DNA of 64,000 nt from Pararhizobium capsulatum DSM 1112 (GTDB taxonomy: Bacteria > Pseudomonadota > Alphaproteobacteria > Rhizobiales > Rhizobiaceae). Both the position numbers and the translations under genes were made by a program. Position 1 is the first letter of the stretch; the number at the start of each line of letters is the position of its first letter. The stretch spans positions 310,001 through 374,000 of the forward strand of contig NZ_JAUSVF010000002.1 in NCBI RefSeq assembly GCF_030814475.1. The letters run 5' to 3'. This document shows positions 10,624 through 18,707 of the stretch, piece after piece. Below the pieces are notes generated by a model, which was given only the letters and a program-made list of their open reading frames with translations, was not told where the DNA came from and made no database searches.

Positions 10624-11723
10624 GGGGTGCTCCCCTTAGCGACCGTATGGGTTGCTTTGGGCCATTCGAGGCGGTAGCGCACGAAGGCAACTGCGATGAG
10701 ATAGGCGAGCAGCAGACTGCCCTGGAAGACGCGCACGGCGGCGATCGGCAGGTTGGCCGAGACCATGGCATTGTCGCCGCCGATATAGATGACTGCCATG
10801 ACAACAGACGAGATGACGATGCCGATCGGATGCAGGGCCCCGAGATAGGCGACGATGATTGCGGCATAGCCGTAGCCGGTGGAGATAGAGCGCTGCAGCT
10901 GGCCAAGCGGGCCTGCGACTTCTGCAGCACCGGCAAGACCGGCTGCGAACCCACCGATTAACAGCGACAGCCAGATCGCCCGGCCTTCACTGAAGCCGGC
11001 ATAGCCGGCCGCACGCGGCGCAAGGCCGCCGACCTGCAGCTTGTAGCCGAGGAAGCTCTTTTCCATAAAGACCCATGCGACGACTGACAGCGCAAGGGCG
11101 ATGAGAATGGAGACGTTGACGCGCGTGCCAGCAATCAGCGTCGGCACCATGGCGTCGTACTGGAACATCACCGACTGCGGGAAATTGAAGCCGGCAGGGT
11201 CTTTCCACGGACCAAGAAGCAGGTAGTAGAGAAACTGCGCCGCAACGAGGCTCAGCATCAGCGACACAAGGATTTCGTTGGCGTTCAACCGAACGCGCCA
11301 GAAGGCGGTGAGCGAGGCCCAGAGTGCGCCGCCGATGGCGCCGAGCAGCAGCATGGTTGGCCAGATCCAGCCGCCGGACGCCTGCGGAAACCAGACGGGG
11401 ATGGCGGACGCAAAGATCGCGCCGAGAATGAACTGTCCCTCCGCGCCGATGTTGAAGACCTTGGCGCGAAAACCGATCGCCAGGCCCTGCGCGATCAAAA
11501 GCAGCGGGCCGGTCTTCAGCAGGACCTCCGAGAACGAAGCCCAGGAGAGGAAGGGCTCCAAAATCATTGCATGGAGCACGGCGAGCGGATCGCGGCCCAT
11601 AATCATGTAAAGGATGAGATTGAGGACGATGGCTGCGGCAAGAGCTGCGGGCGGCGCGACAAGGGTGGCGGTCAGCGAGGCGCGCTGGCGGCGTACGAGG
11701 GTCGGCAAGGCGAAGGAACTCAT
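10620..11723 (-). CDS. BMP-type nucleoside/purine ABC transporter permease 1
   Basis: 367 residues with about 9-10 membrane helices, RbsC/NupP-like (ALAIGFRAKVFNIGAEGQFI at about residue 82, typical of this permease class). It overlaps the ATPase stop by 4 bp upstream and permease 2 by 4 bp downstream, which indicates translational coupling. The first about 20 residues are basic and cytoplasmic. Confidence 0.87.
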   Translation of the reverse strand: MSSFALPTLVRRQRASLTATLVAPPAALAAAIVLNLILYMIMGRDPLAVLHAMILEPFLSWASFSEVLLKTGPLLLIAQGLAIGFRAKVFNIGAEGQFILGAIFASAIPVWFPQASGGWIWPTMLLLGAIGGALWASLTAFWRVRLNANEILVSLMLSLVAAQFLYYLLLGPWKDPAGFNFPQSVMFQYDAMVPTLIAGTRVNVSILIALALSVVAWVFMEKSFLGYKLQVGGLAPRAAGYAGFSEGRAIWLSLLIGGFAAGLAGAAEVAGPLGQLQRSISTGYGYAAIIVAYLGALHPIGIVISSVVMAVIYIGGDNAMVSANLPIAAVRVFQGSLLLAYLIAVAFVRYRLEWPKATHTVAKGSTP

Positions 11724-13237
11724 GCGGAGGCTTTCTTGGGTTGCGCCCCGATCATGTAGCGGCCGATTTCTTCGGGCCTTGTGCCGCGCGTGACCAGCGG
11801 CTCGCTGAGCGTGCCGTGGTGCAGAACCTGAATATTGTCGCTGAGTTCGAACAGCTCTTCCAGCTCCTCGGAGATGACGAGGAGCGCCATGCCCTCGTTG
11901 CGCAGGCTGATCAGCCGCTGGCGGATAGCTGACGCCGCGCCGATATCCACGCCCCAGGTCGGCTGGGCGACGAAGAGCAGTTTCGGCGCCAGCATGATCT
12001 CGCGGCCGACGATGAACTTCTGCAGGTTACCGCCGGAAAGCGACCCGGCCTCGGCTTGGGGGCCGGACGCGCGGACATCGTACTGGGTGATGCAGTCATT
12101 GGTGAACGCGGTCGCCCGCGCCTTGTCGACAAGGCCGCGCTTCACAAGCTTCAGCGGGTGGGCGGTCAGCAGGCTGTTCAGCACCAGAGACATTTCCGGC
12201 ACCGCGCCGCGTCCGAGGCGATCCTCGGGCACGAAGGCAAATCCGAGCGCGCGGCGGGCAGCGGGATCGAGCAGGCCGACATCCTTGCCCATCATGAAGA
12301 TGCGGTCGCGATTTTCGCGACCGAGCACAGTTTCGCCGGAGATCAGGCCGGCCAGTTCGCTCTGGCCATTGCCGGAGATGCCGGCGATGCCGAGGATTTC
12401 GCCGGCGCGCACGCTAAGGCTGATATTGAACAGCGGCACGGCAAAGGGATCGTCCGGCGTATAATCGAGGCCGATGATTTCAAGCTGCTTGTCGCCGCCG
12501 GACATTTCCACGGCCGGCATCGGTTCGGGCATGTCGCGGCCGATCATCATGCGGGCCAGATCATGGGCGTCATGCTCGCGCGGATCGACATGGCCGGTGA
12601 CGCGGCCGCCGCGCAGGATCGTGGCGCGGTCGCAGATCGCCCGGATTTCTTCGAGTTTGTGCGAGATGAAGAGAATGGACACGCCGCCATCGCGCAGGCG
12701 GCGCAGCGTCTCGAAAAGCTTGTCGACAAGCTGCGGCGGCAGAACCGAGGTCGGCTCGTCGAGGATCAGGAGTTTCGGGTTGGTCATCAGGCAGCGGATG
12801 ATTTCCACCCGCTGGCGCTCGCCGACAGAGAGCGCATGTACGTGGGCGAGCGGATCGACTTCGAGGCCGAAATCTCGGCCGAGGGTGCGGATGCGCTCGG
12901 TGAGCTCGGCCTTTCGGCCGGGCACCACCAGCTGGATATTTTCGACCACCGTCAGGGTCTCGAACAGCGAGAAATGCTGGAAGACCATGCCGATGCCCTG
13001 GCGCCTCGCTTCGGCGGGCGAAGCAAGGCTCAAGGGTTGTCCCAGCCAGGCGGCGGTTCCGCCGTCCGGCTGCTCGACACCGTAGATGAGTTTCATCAGC
13101 GTCGATTTGCCCGCCCCGTTTTCTCCGAGGATCGCATGGATCGAGTTTTCAGCTACGGTGAGATCAATCTCCTGGTTGGCCTTGATCTGGCCGTAGCTTT
13201 TCGAAATGCCGCTGAGCGACAGGAGCGGGCTGGTCAT
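11720..13237 (-). CDS. ABC transporter ATPase with two nucleotide-binding domains (NupO/RbsA type)
   Basis: 505 residues, a fused double ATPase. Domain 1 has Walker A GENGAGKST (38-46), signature LSVGERQRVEI and Walker B LLILDEPTSVL. Domain 2 has a degenerate Walker A (GISGNGQSEL), signature LSGGNLQKFIVG and the family-typical FVAQPTWGVD. It powers the BMP-dependent importer. It begins 6 bp after the binding-protein gene and overlaps permease 1 by 4 bp. Confidence 0.92.
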   Translation of the reverse strand: MTSPLLSLSGISKSYGQIKANQEIDLTVAENSIHAILGENGAGKSTLMKLIYGVEQPDGGTAAWLGQPLSLASPAEARRQGIGMVFQHFSLFETLTVVENIQLVVPGRKAELTERIRTLGRDFGLEVDPLAHVHALSVGERQRVEIIRCLMTNPKLLILDEPTSVLPPQLVDKLFETLRRLRDGGVSILFISHKLEEIRAICDRATILRGGRVTGHVDPREHDAHDLARMMIGRDMPEPMPAVEMSGGDKQLEIIGLDYTPDDPFAVPLFNISLSVRAGEILGIAGISGNGQSELAGLISGETVLGRENRDRIFMMGKDVGLLDPAARRALGFAFVPEDRLGRGAVPEMSLVLNSLLTAHPLKLVKRGLVDKARATAFTNDCITQYDVRASGPQAEAGSLSGGNLQKFIVGREIMLAPKLLFVAQPTWGVDIGAASAIRQRLISLRNEGMALLVISEELEELFELSDNIQVLHHGTLSEPLVTRGTRPEEIGRYMIGAQPKKASA

Positions 13238-13243
13238 GTTGGC

Positions 13244-14341
13244 TTACTTCGGCAGCGGGGTTGCGACGCCCTTGACGTGCCAGTCCATCGCCACGATCTC
13301 GGCATCCGGCATCGTCACGCCGGCGGCGACACCCTCGGTGCCATCAGCCTTGGTGAGCGGGCCGGTGAACGGCGAGAAGCTGCCATCAGCAATCTTGGCT
13401 TCGACGTCCTTGATCTTGGTCATCGTGTCTGCCGGGATCGCCGGGTTCCAGTCGGTGACCTGGACGACCTTGTCGGCAACGCCGAGGAAGGCGTTCGCGC
13501 CCTTGAAGGTACCGGCGAGGTGATCTTCGACCGAGGCCTTGAAGAAGGGCGACCAGTCGGTGGCGACGCAGCCGAGATAGGTCTTCTCGGCGTATTTCTT
13601 CATCGACGAGTTGAGGTTGAACGAGTAGACGCCGGCTTCCTCGCAGGCCGAGACGACGGACGGCGTGTCCTGCGCGTTGGAGAAGATCACGTCGCACTGC
13701 TGGGCGATCAGGGCCTTGGCGGCTTCCTGTTCCTTGGCCGGGTCGAACCAGGAGTTTACCCAGACGACCGAGACTTCGATGTTCGGGTTGACGGTCTGGG
13801 CGCCGAGGGTGAAGGCGTTGATCGAGGTGATCAGTTCCGGAATGGCGAAGGCCGAGACCGAGCCGAGCTTGCCGGTCTTGGAGAGGGCTGCGGCGGCCAT
13901 GCCGAGCAGGTAGGTACCCTGGAAATACTTGGCGGCAAACGGCGAGAAGTTCGGCGCAACCTGGAAACCGGAGGCATGCAGGACCGTCACGCTCGGGTCG
14001 CGGCGGGCGATCTGCATCGCGCCGTTCTGGTAGCCGAAGGAGCCGGCAATCAGGAACTTGTTACCATCGGCGACGGTCTTGTTCATGATGCGGTCGGCGT
14101 CCGGGCCTTCCGCGATGTTTTCAAGGATGGTGACCTTCACCTTGTCGCCGTAAGCGGCCTTGATCGGCTCGAGGCCTGCGGCGAGCGCATGGCCCCAGCC
14201 CACGTCGCCGATTGGCGAGGGGACGACAAGGGTGATGCCCAAAGGCTCGTCGGCGGCAAAGGCCATGCGACCGCCGAATGCGCCGGCAAGGCCGGTGGCG
14301 GCTGCGGCCTTCATCAGTGTTCTACGGGTCAGGTTGGTCAT
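13244..14341 (-). CDS. BMP-family (PnrA-like) substrate-binding protein
   Basis: About 365 residues from ATG 14341, which has GAGGGAA upstream. The N-terminus MTNLTRRTLMKAAAATGLAG is a twin-arginine-like signal followed by a hydrophobic core and an AFA|AD cleavage site. The rest matches the basic membrane protein family that binds nucleosides or purines (LVVPSPIGDVGWGHA, AEGPDADRIMN, SFGYQNGAMQIA). It should deliver its ligand to the downstream ABC complex in the periplasm. It sits between the deaminase (22 bp) and the ATPase (6 bp). Confidence 0.9.
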   Translation of the reverse strand: MTNLTRRTLMKAAAATGLAGAFGGRMAFAADEPLGITLVVPSPIGDVGWGHALAAGLEPIKAAYGDKVKVTILENIAEGPDADRIMNKTVADGNKFLIAGSFGYQNGAMQIARRDPSVTVLHASGFQVAPNFSPFAAKYFQGTYLLGMAAAALSKTGKLGSVSAFAIPELITSINAFTLGAQTVNPNIEVSVVWVNSWFDPAKEQEAAKALIAQQCDVIFSNAQDTPSVVSACEEAGVYSFNLNSSMKKYAEKTYLGCVATDWSPFFKASVEDHLAGTFKGANAFLGVADKVVQVTDWNPAIPADTMTKIKDVEAKIADGSFSPFTGPLTKADGTEGVAAGVTMPDAEIVAMDWHVKGVATPLPK

Positions 14342-14363
14342 GATTTCGTTCCCTCTTTTGGTT

Positions 14364-15746
14364 TTATGAGAATTGTACAGTCGCGAGTGCCGCTTCGGCA
14401 TCCGCAAAGAGTTTGGTTTCGTCGAGCCCGGTAAACTCGCCCTTCTGCCAGACGATCCGGCCGTTGATCATCGTCATATCCGTTGCCATGCCGATGCCGA
14501 CGCGGGGGATCAGGCTTAAGGGATCATGCCGCGTGCCGACATAATCCATGCGACGGCTGTCGATGGCAAACAGGTCTGCGGCCATGCCGGGGGCAAGACG
14601 GCCGATGTCCGGCCGACCGAGCAGGCTTGCACCGCCGCTCGTGCCATAGCCGAGGAAATCGACCGGCGGCGGCACGGGATGGTTGCGCGTCGAGGCGGCG
14701 AGGCATTGCAGCATGTAGGCCGAATGCAGGCAGTGCATCAGGTTGGAATTATCGTTGGAGGCAGCGCCATCACAGCCGAGACCGACACGCACGCCAAGGG
14801 CTGCCATGGCGGGGATATCGGTGACTTCGGCGCCGACCAGATAAACCGGCTCGGGGCAATGGGCGATGCCTGTGCCGCTCGCCGCCATCGTCCGCAGCTC
14901 GTCGTGGGTCAGCTCCCAGCAATGGGCGTAGAAAGCATCCGGACCGGCAAAGCCGAGCTCTTCCAGATAATCGACGGTGCGCTTGCCGTGGCGGGCTAGG
15001 ATGACCGGGCTTTCGCCTTCGCCGACATGGGTGTGCATGAACACGCCCTTGTCGCGCGCCAAGGCGACGGATTCCACGAAGGTCTCGCGGTAGCAATTGA
15101 CCGGCTGGCAGGGCGCGACCACCACTTGACGCATGCTGAAGCGGCTGGTGTCGTGATAGGTGTCGATCAGGCGGGCGCAATCGGCGATGAACTCGTCGGT
15201 CGTTTCCAGCATTTCGTCGGGGATAGTCGAGCCTTCCGATTTTGGCAGCGTGTTGCCGCCGCGGCCGCCATGGAAGCGCATGCCGAACAGATCGGCCGCC
15301 TCGAACTGTCGGTCGATCAACCGCTTTCCGGCATGGCGCGGGAAATTGTACTGGTGGTCGAAGGCCGTGGTGCAGCCATGCTTGATCATCTCGGCCATGG
15401 CCGTGACCGAGGAATGATAGAAGCATTCCTCATTCAGCTGCGAGAAGATCGGATAGATGCGATCCAGCCAATCGATGACCGAAAGTTTGGTCCAGTCGAG
15501 ATCGGCGCGGTTGCGCACGAAGCACTGGAAGAAATGATGGTGGGTGTTGACGAGGCCGGGATAGACGAACCAGCCGGTGGCATCCTGCACGGTGACGCCC
15601 GCGGGCAAGCTATCCGCCCCGAGATTTTCGCCGATGGCCTGGATGGCCGGGCCGTTGGTCAGCAAATCGACATTGCGATGCACGACCGGCCCCTTGCCCT
15701 CATCGACGACCACGGCTGCGCAATTTTTAAGAAGGTGGCCGGTCAT
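14364..15746 (-). CDS. amidohydrolase, 8-oxoguanine deaminase/guanine-deaminase-like
   Basis: 460 residues, a subtype III amidohydrolase with the full metal set: NTHHHFFQ (H69, H71), HTHVGE (H238, H240), H275 in YAHCWEL, and D326 in GLGCDGAASND. The layout resembles 8-oxoguanine deaminase and TrzN/AtzA-like chlorohydrolases/deaminases. It should hydrolytically deaminate a purine-like or other nitrogen heterocycle. It starts 1 bp after the GST-like gene stop, so it belongs to the oxygenase-transporter operon. The exact substrate cannot be read. Confidence 0.87.
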   Translation of the reverse strand: MTGHLLKNCAAVVVDEGKGPVVHRNVDLLTNGPAIQAIGENLGADSLPAGVTVQDATGWFVYPGLVNTHHHFFQCFVRNRADLDWTKLSVIDWLDRIYPIFSQLNEECFYHSSVTAMAEMIKHGCTTAFDHQYNFPRHAGKRLIDRQFEAADLFGMRFHGGRGGNTLPKSEGSTIPDEMLETTDEFIADCARLIDTYHDTSRFSMRQVVVAPCQPVNCYRETFVESVALARDKGVFMHTHVGEGESPVILARHGKRTVDYLEELGFAGPDAFYAHCWELTHDELRTMAASGTGIAHCPEPVYLVGAEVTDIPAMAALGVRVGLGCDGAASNDNSNLMHCLHSAYMLQCLAASTRNHPVPPPVDFLGYGTSGGASLLGRPDIGRLAPGMAADLFAIDSRRMDYVGTRHDPLSLIPRVGIGMATDMTMINGRIVWQKGEFTGLDETKLFADAEAALATVQFS

Positions 15747-15747
15747 G

Positions 15748-16407
15748 TCATGCCTCGCCCGGTTCGATATGAGGTTCGGGCTTCAGTTCATGCAGCCGGT
15801 GAATGCCGGGCATCTCGATGAAACCATCGAGGCTGCGCAGCGCCCGCGACCACAGGCGGATCGCGGGGTAGGGATCGAGCAACACGCCGCCATCGGGCGC
15901 CAGCGCGACATAGGGGAAGCAGGCGATGTCGGCGACCGTGGGCCGATCTGCGGCGAGGAAGCGCATGCCCCGCAGGGTCTGTTCGACAAGTCCGGCTTCG
16001 AGCTCGCGAAGCGCGGCAATGCCCTGGGCTTGCAGCGCGCCGATATCGCCGGGGCGCAGCAGCATTTCATGCAGGCGGGCGCCGCCGAGGCTTGCGGTCA
16101 GTCGGCCGGAGAAGGACAGCCATTGCTGTAAACGGGCCGCCTCTTCCGGCTTGTCGTTTGCCAGCCATTGCGGGCCGGCTTGTGCCGCGAGATAGACGAG
16201 GATTGCCGAGGATTCGGTCAGCAGCAGGTCGCCGTCTTCGAGGATCGGGATCGAGCCTGCAGGATTGAGCGCCAGCAGTTCAGGCCCACGATGTTCGAGG
16301 CCGGGATGGAAATCGACGGGGCGGATGTCGAGCTTGACGCCGGTCAGCGCGGCCATCAGGCGAACCTTGTAGCAGCTGGGCGAAAGAATGTAGTCATAGA
16401 GCTTCAT
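15748..16407 (-). CDS. GST-like protein (NdmE-like position)
   Basis: 219 residues. The N-terminal thioredoxin-like GST domain (MKLYDYILSPSCYKVRLMAA, NPAGSIPILEDGDLLLTESS) is followed by a helical C-terminal domain. Start ATG 16407 overlaps the oxygenase stop (TAATG). GST homologues normally use glutathione. In the caffeine N7-demethylase complex, NdmE is a GST-like structural partner of the Rieske-less oxygenase NdmC; the same neighbours here suggest a similar role. A conventional glutathione-dependent step on the oxygenated product is the alternative. Confidence 0.85.
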   Translation of the reverse strand: MKLYDYILSPSCYKVRLMAALTGVKLDIRPVDFHPGLEHRGPELLALNPAGSIPILEDGDLLLTESSAILVYLAAQAGPQWLANDKPEEAARLQQWLSFSGRLTASLGGARLHEMLLRPGDIGALQAQGIAALRELEAGLVEQTLRGMRFLAADRPTVADIACFPYVALAPDGGVLLDPYPAIRLWSRALRSLDGFIEMPGIHRLHELKPEPHIEPGEA

Positions 16408-17252
16408 TATTGCGCCACCAGTTGCGCGCCGTAGGTATAGTTGTGGCGTTTCAGCCAACGACGATAGGCGATCGAGGTCAGGTCGGCCCGGGTCGGGATT
16501 TCCATGCCGGGATCGAGCGGCAGGAGACGCGGGATCTGGTTTTCCAAGATCGAGCGGTCCTGCAGGAAGATCGTCTGCTGGAAATGGATGAGATCGGTCA
16601 TTGATGTTTCGTCGTCGAACAGCGCCATCCACGGCCAGACGTCGCAGAGGTCTTCCGCCAGCGGCTGCACGAAGAGCGTGATCACATCCCATTCGCTCGG
16701 CCGCGGCGGGCAGGTCTTGTAGAGAACCGTGCAGGTGGGGGCGGGCACGCGGTACATATATTCCGTGGTGATGCCGCCGCTTGCCGATTTCGCCGCCTGC
16801 GGCTGGTAGAACTTCACCTGCGTTGCCCAGACCTCATCAACATCCTCACGGATTTCGACCTTGTAGTTCTGCACTTCCGTATGGGGCTCGGCGCCAAGGA
16901 TATCGGTGTGCACGAAAGGGAAGTGCGCGACATCAAGGAAGTTCTCGACAGCCCGGAGCGGCGAGCAGCGAACCCGGACCACGCCGACATCGACGAACCG
17001 GCGGCCCGGCTGATCGGCCTCGGGGATCGGGAAGAGATCCTTCTTCGGCTCGCCGAGCGAGGACCAGACATGGCCGTAACGCACCAGAACCGGAAGCGTG
17101 CGACCATTTCCGCCCGTGACCTTGGCATTGCCGTCTGCATCGCTGGCAACCACGATCGGCTCGCCCATCAGCGCTGTCTGGCGACCAGCCGGATCGAGCT
17201 GGGCAAAAATGCCGACCGGATACCATTCGTCGATCATCGCCTGAGTGCTCAT
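16407..17252 (-). CDS. ring-hydroxylating/N-demethylating oxygenase catalytic subunit lacking a Rieske domain
   Basis: 281 residues. The N-terminus (EWYPVGIFAQLD, LMGEPIVV) resembles the opening strands of the Rieske domain in VanA-like oxygenases, but the CxH...CxxH cluster ligands are absent. The mononuclear-iron domain is present: ENFLDVAHFPFVH supplies H110 and H115, and D232 in FLQDRSILENQ is the likely third ligand. Such a subunit needs electrons from a separate Rieske protein, which the upstream gene encodes with a 4-bp ATGA overlap. Loss of the Rieske part is also seen in NdmC. Reaction inferred: O2-dependent hydroxylation or N-demethylation of a purine-like compound. Confidence 0.85.
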   Translation of the reverse strand: MSTQAMIDEWYPVGIFAQLDPAGRQTALMGEPIVVASDADGNAKVTGGNGRTLPVLVRYGHVWSSLGEPKKDLFPIPEADQPGRRFVDVGVVRVRCSPLRAVENFLDVAHFPFVHTDILGAEPHTEVQNYKVEIREDVDEVWATQVKFYQPQAAKSASGGITTEYMYRVPAPTCTVLYKTCPPRPSEWDVITLFVQPLAEDLCDVWPWMALFDDETSMTDLIHFQQTIFLQDRSILENQIPRLLPLDPGMEIPTRADLTSIAYRRWLKRHNYTYGAQLVAQ

Positions 17253-17902
17253 TGCGCGATCCCCTTTTTCTGAAGATCCTCGGCCGCGCGGCGCAGCTTT
17301 TCTGCAGCACGCGATGCGGCGATGCGTGCGGCGGGGGTGGTTTCGCCCTTCAGCAGCACATGGATCAACGTCTGCCCGTCTTCCCGGGCGGTTAAGAGCA
17401 GACAGAGAGTGTCGGTACTTTCGGCGGGTTCGACAAGGCCTTCGGCGCTTGCTTTTGCACCCGCCGCAGCCTCGATCGCGGCAATGCCGGCATCGGCGGT
17501 CATCGAGCGCAAGGGAGTGAGGCCTTCAAGCCTTGGGGGCTTCGAGGAAGGCTCATCCATTGCCACCCAGATTACGCCACCCGTTTCCTCGACCGCATAG
17601 GTCTTCACCCGGATCGCCTCCGGCGGCGTCAGGCCGGGATGGGCGGGGATGCGAAGACAGCCGCCATCCTGGGCGTAGCTCCAGCCGTGATAGATGCAGG
17701 ACAGCGCCTCGCCGCGCACGAAACCGTGCGAAAGGCTCATGCCGCGATGGGGGCAACGATTGGCTGAAGCGGCCGGGCGCCCGCTATCGCTGCGCCAGAG
17801 GGCAATCAATCCGGCAGGAATACGTGCCGGCATGACGGTTCCCGCCGGCAGATCAGCGGAAAGGGCGACTGGCGTCCAAGAGCCGGTCGTATCGGAGTGC
17901 AT
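17249..17902 (-). CDS. stand-alone Rieske [2Fe-2S] protein with extra C-terminal domain
   Basis: 217 residues. Cluster ligands are C50, H52 (RCPHRGMSLSHG) and C69, H72 (SCIYHGWSY), a complete Rieske motif of the oxygenase type. Residues about 1-115 are the Rieske domain; residues about 120-217 form an Ala/Glu-rich tail I do not recognise. There is no catalytic iron domain. It is the first gene of the operon, overlaps the catalytic subunit by 4 bp, and presumably passes electrons to it. No ferredoxin or flavin reductase gene is in the operon, so a reductase must come from elsewhere. Confidence 0.88.
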   Translation of the reverse strand: MHSDTTGSWTPVALSADLPAGTVMPARIPAGLIALWRSDSGRPAASANRCPHRGMSLSHGFVRGEALSCIYHGWSYAQDGGCLRIPAHPGLTPPEAIRVKTYAVEETGGVIWVAMDEPSSKPPRLEGLTPLRSMTADAGIAAIEAAAGAKASAEGLVEPAESTDTLCLLLTAREDGQTLIHVLLKGETTPAARIAASRAAEKLRRAAEDLQKKGIAQ

Positions 17903-18170
17903 GGGTAGACTTTCTGAACAATTTCAACGTTTGCCGGTTAAAGATGGGTCACGCGATGTGTTGTCCGTCTGTTCAGCGGATCGTAGGTTTGCATAAACAT
18001 TCTGCAATGGCAAGAATGATTAAATAAAGTGCACAGATTGTGTAGGTTGTCGCGGATTTGTGGGATCGCGAGTTCGATTACATCATCGAAACGATCCCGT
18101 CATGACGAGATTTTTCGCCTGTCGTCCGGTCACAACCCGCAAGACCGTCGCGTCTCGACGGCTACCGCTG
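17903..18170. promoter_or_regulatory. upstream region of the oxygenase-transporter operon
   Basis: This 268-bp gap separates the first operon gene from the acylphosphatase-like gene, which is transcribed in the same direction. An AT-rich patch near 18015-18030 is a candidate promoter for the minus strand. I see no convincing operator or riboswitch fold. Confidence 0.35.
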
Positions 18171-18443
18171 CTAGTTTTCCCCGCTATCCATCGCCTGCCG
18201 CTCGATCGTCTCGACCCAGACGTCGATCGGCCCGAGCGAGCAGCCCATCTCCATCATGTCGATCAGCTCTTCAGGGCCGGCGAGTTCAAGCTCGATCCGG
18301 TCCGCACTGGAATGAGAAACGGCCTGCAACAGGCCAAGCTTTGCTGCGTGGCGGCGGATCCAGGGCAAGAACGAGGCGGCATCGAGTTCGCCTGTAATTG
18401 TCATCCGTTCGCGGAAATGGCTCTGGTTCTGCTCGGTCATCAC
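18171..18443 (-). CDS. acylphosphatase-like small protein
   Basis: 90 residues with the acylphosphatase beta-alpha-beta pattern: FRERMTITGEL, FLPWIRRHAAKLGL, then VSHSSADRIELELAGPEELI. Canonical acylphosphatases use an Arg and an Asn; here the FRERM arginine could fit, but the GxVxGVGFR loop is not canonical. Activity is therefore uncertain. It may start at either of two adjacent ATGs. Confidence 0.6.
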   Translation of the reverse strand: MMTEQNQSHFRERMTITGELDAASFLPWIRRHAAKLGLLQAVSHSSADRIELELAGPEELIDMMEMGCSLGPIDVWVETIERQAMDSGEN

Positions 18444-18707
18444 GGTCTCGTATTTCTATGGCGCTTGGGCTGCACGTGTTTGATCCTGCGCAACGCCGCG
18501 CGTCAAGGCAAGCGTGGTGAAGCCGCGGTCCACATCCGGCATTGGGAAAACGGCAAATGGGCATAGCGGTTTTCTCGAAACTGCGTCAGAAAGACGAAAG
18601 CCGTCGTAGAAACGGCAGAGTGTCGCCCTAGCAGGCTGTTGAAAAAGTCCCTGGCGTGAAGACTTTGGTCGTGATTCATTGGCTTTGTCGAGATTCGGAG
18701 TTGATGG

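Noticed and set aside
12056..14434. Long plus-strand open frame (792 codons) opposite the ABC ATPase and BMP genes
   Set aside because: It spans two clearly real minus-strand genes and has no recognisable domain, so it is a shadow frame.
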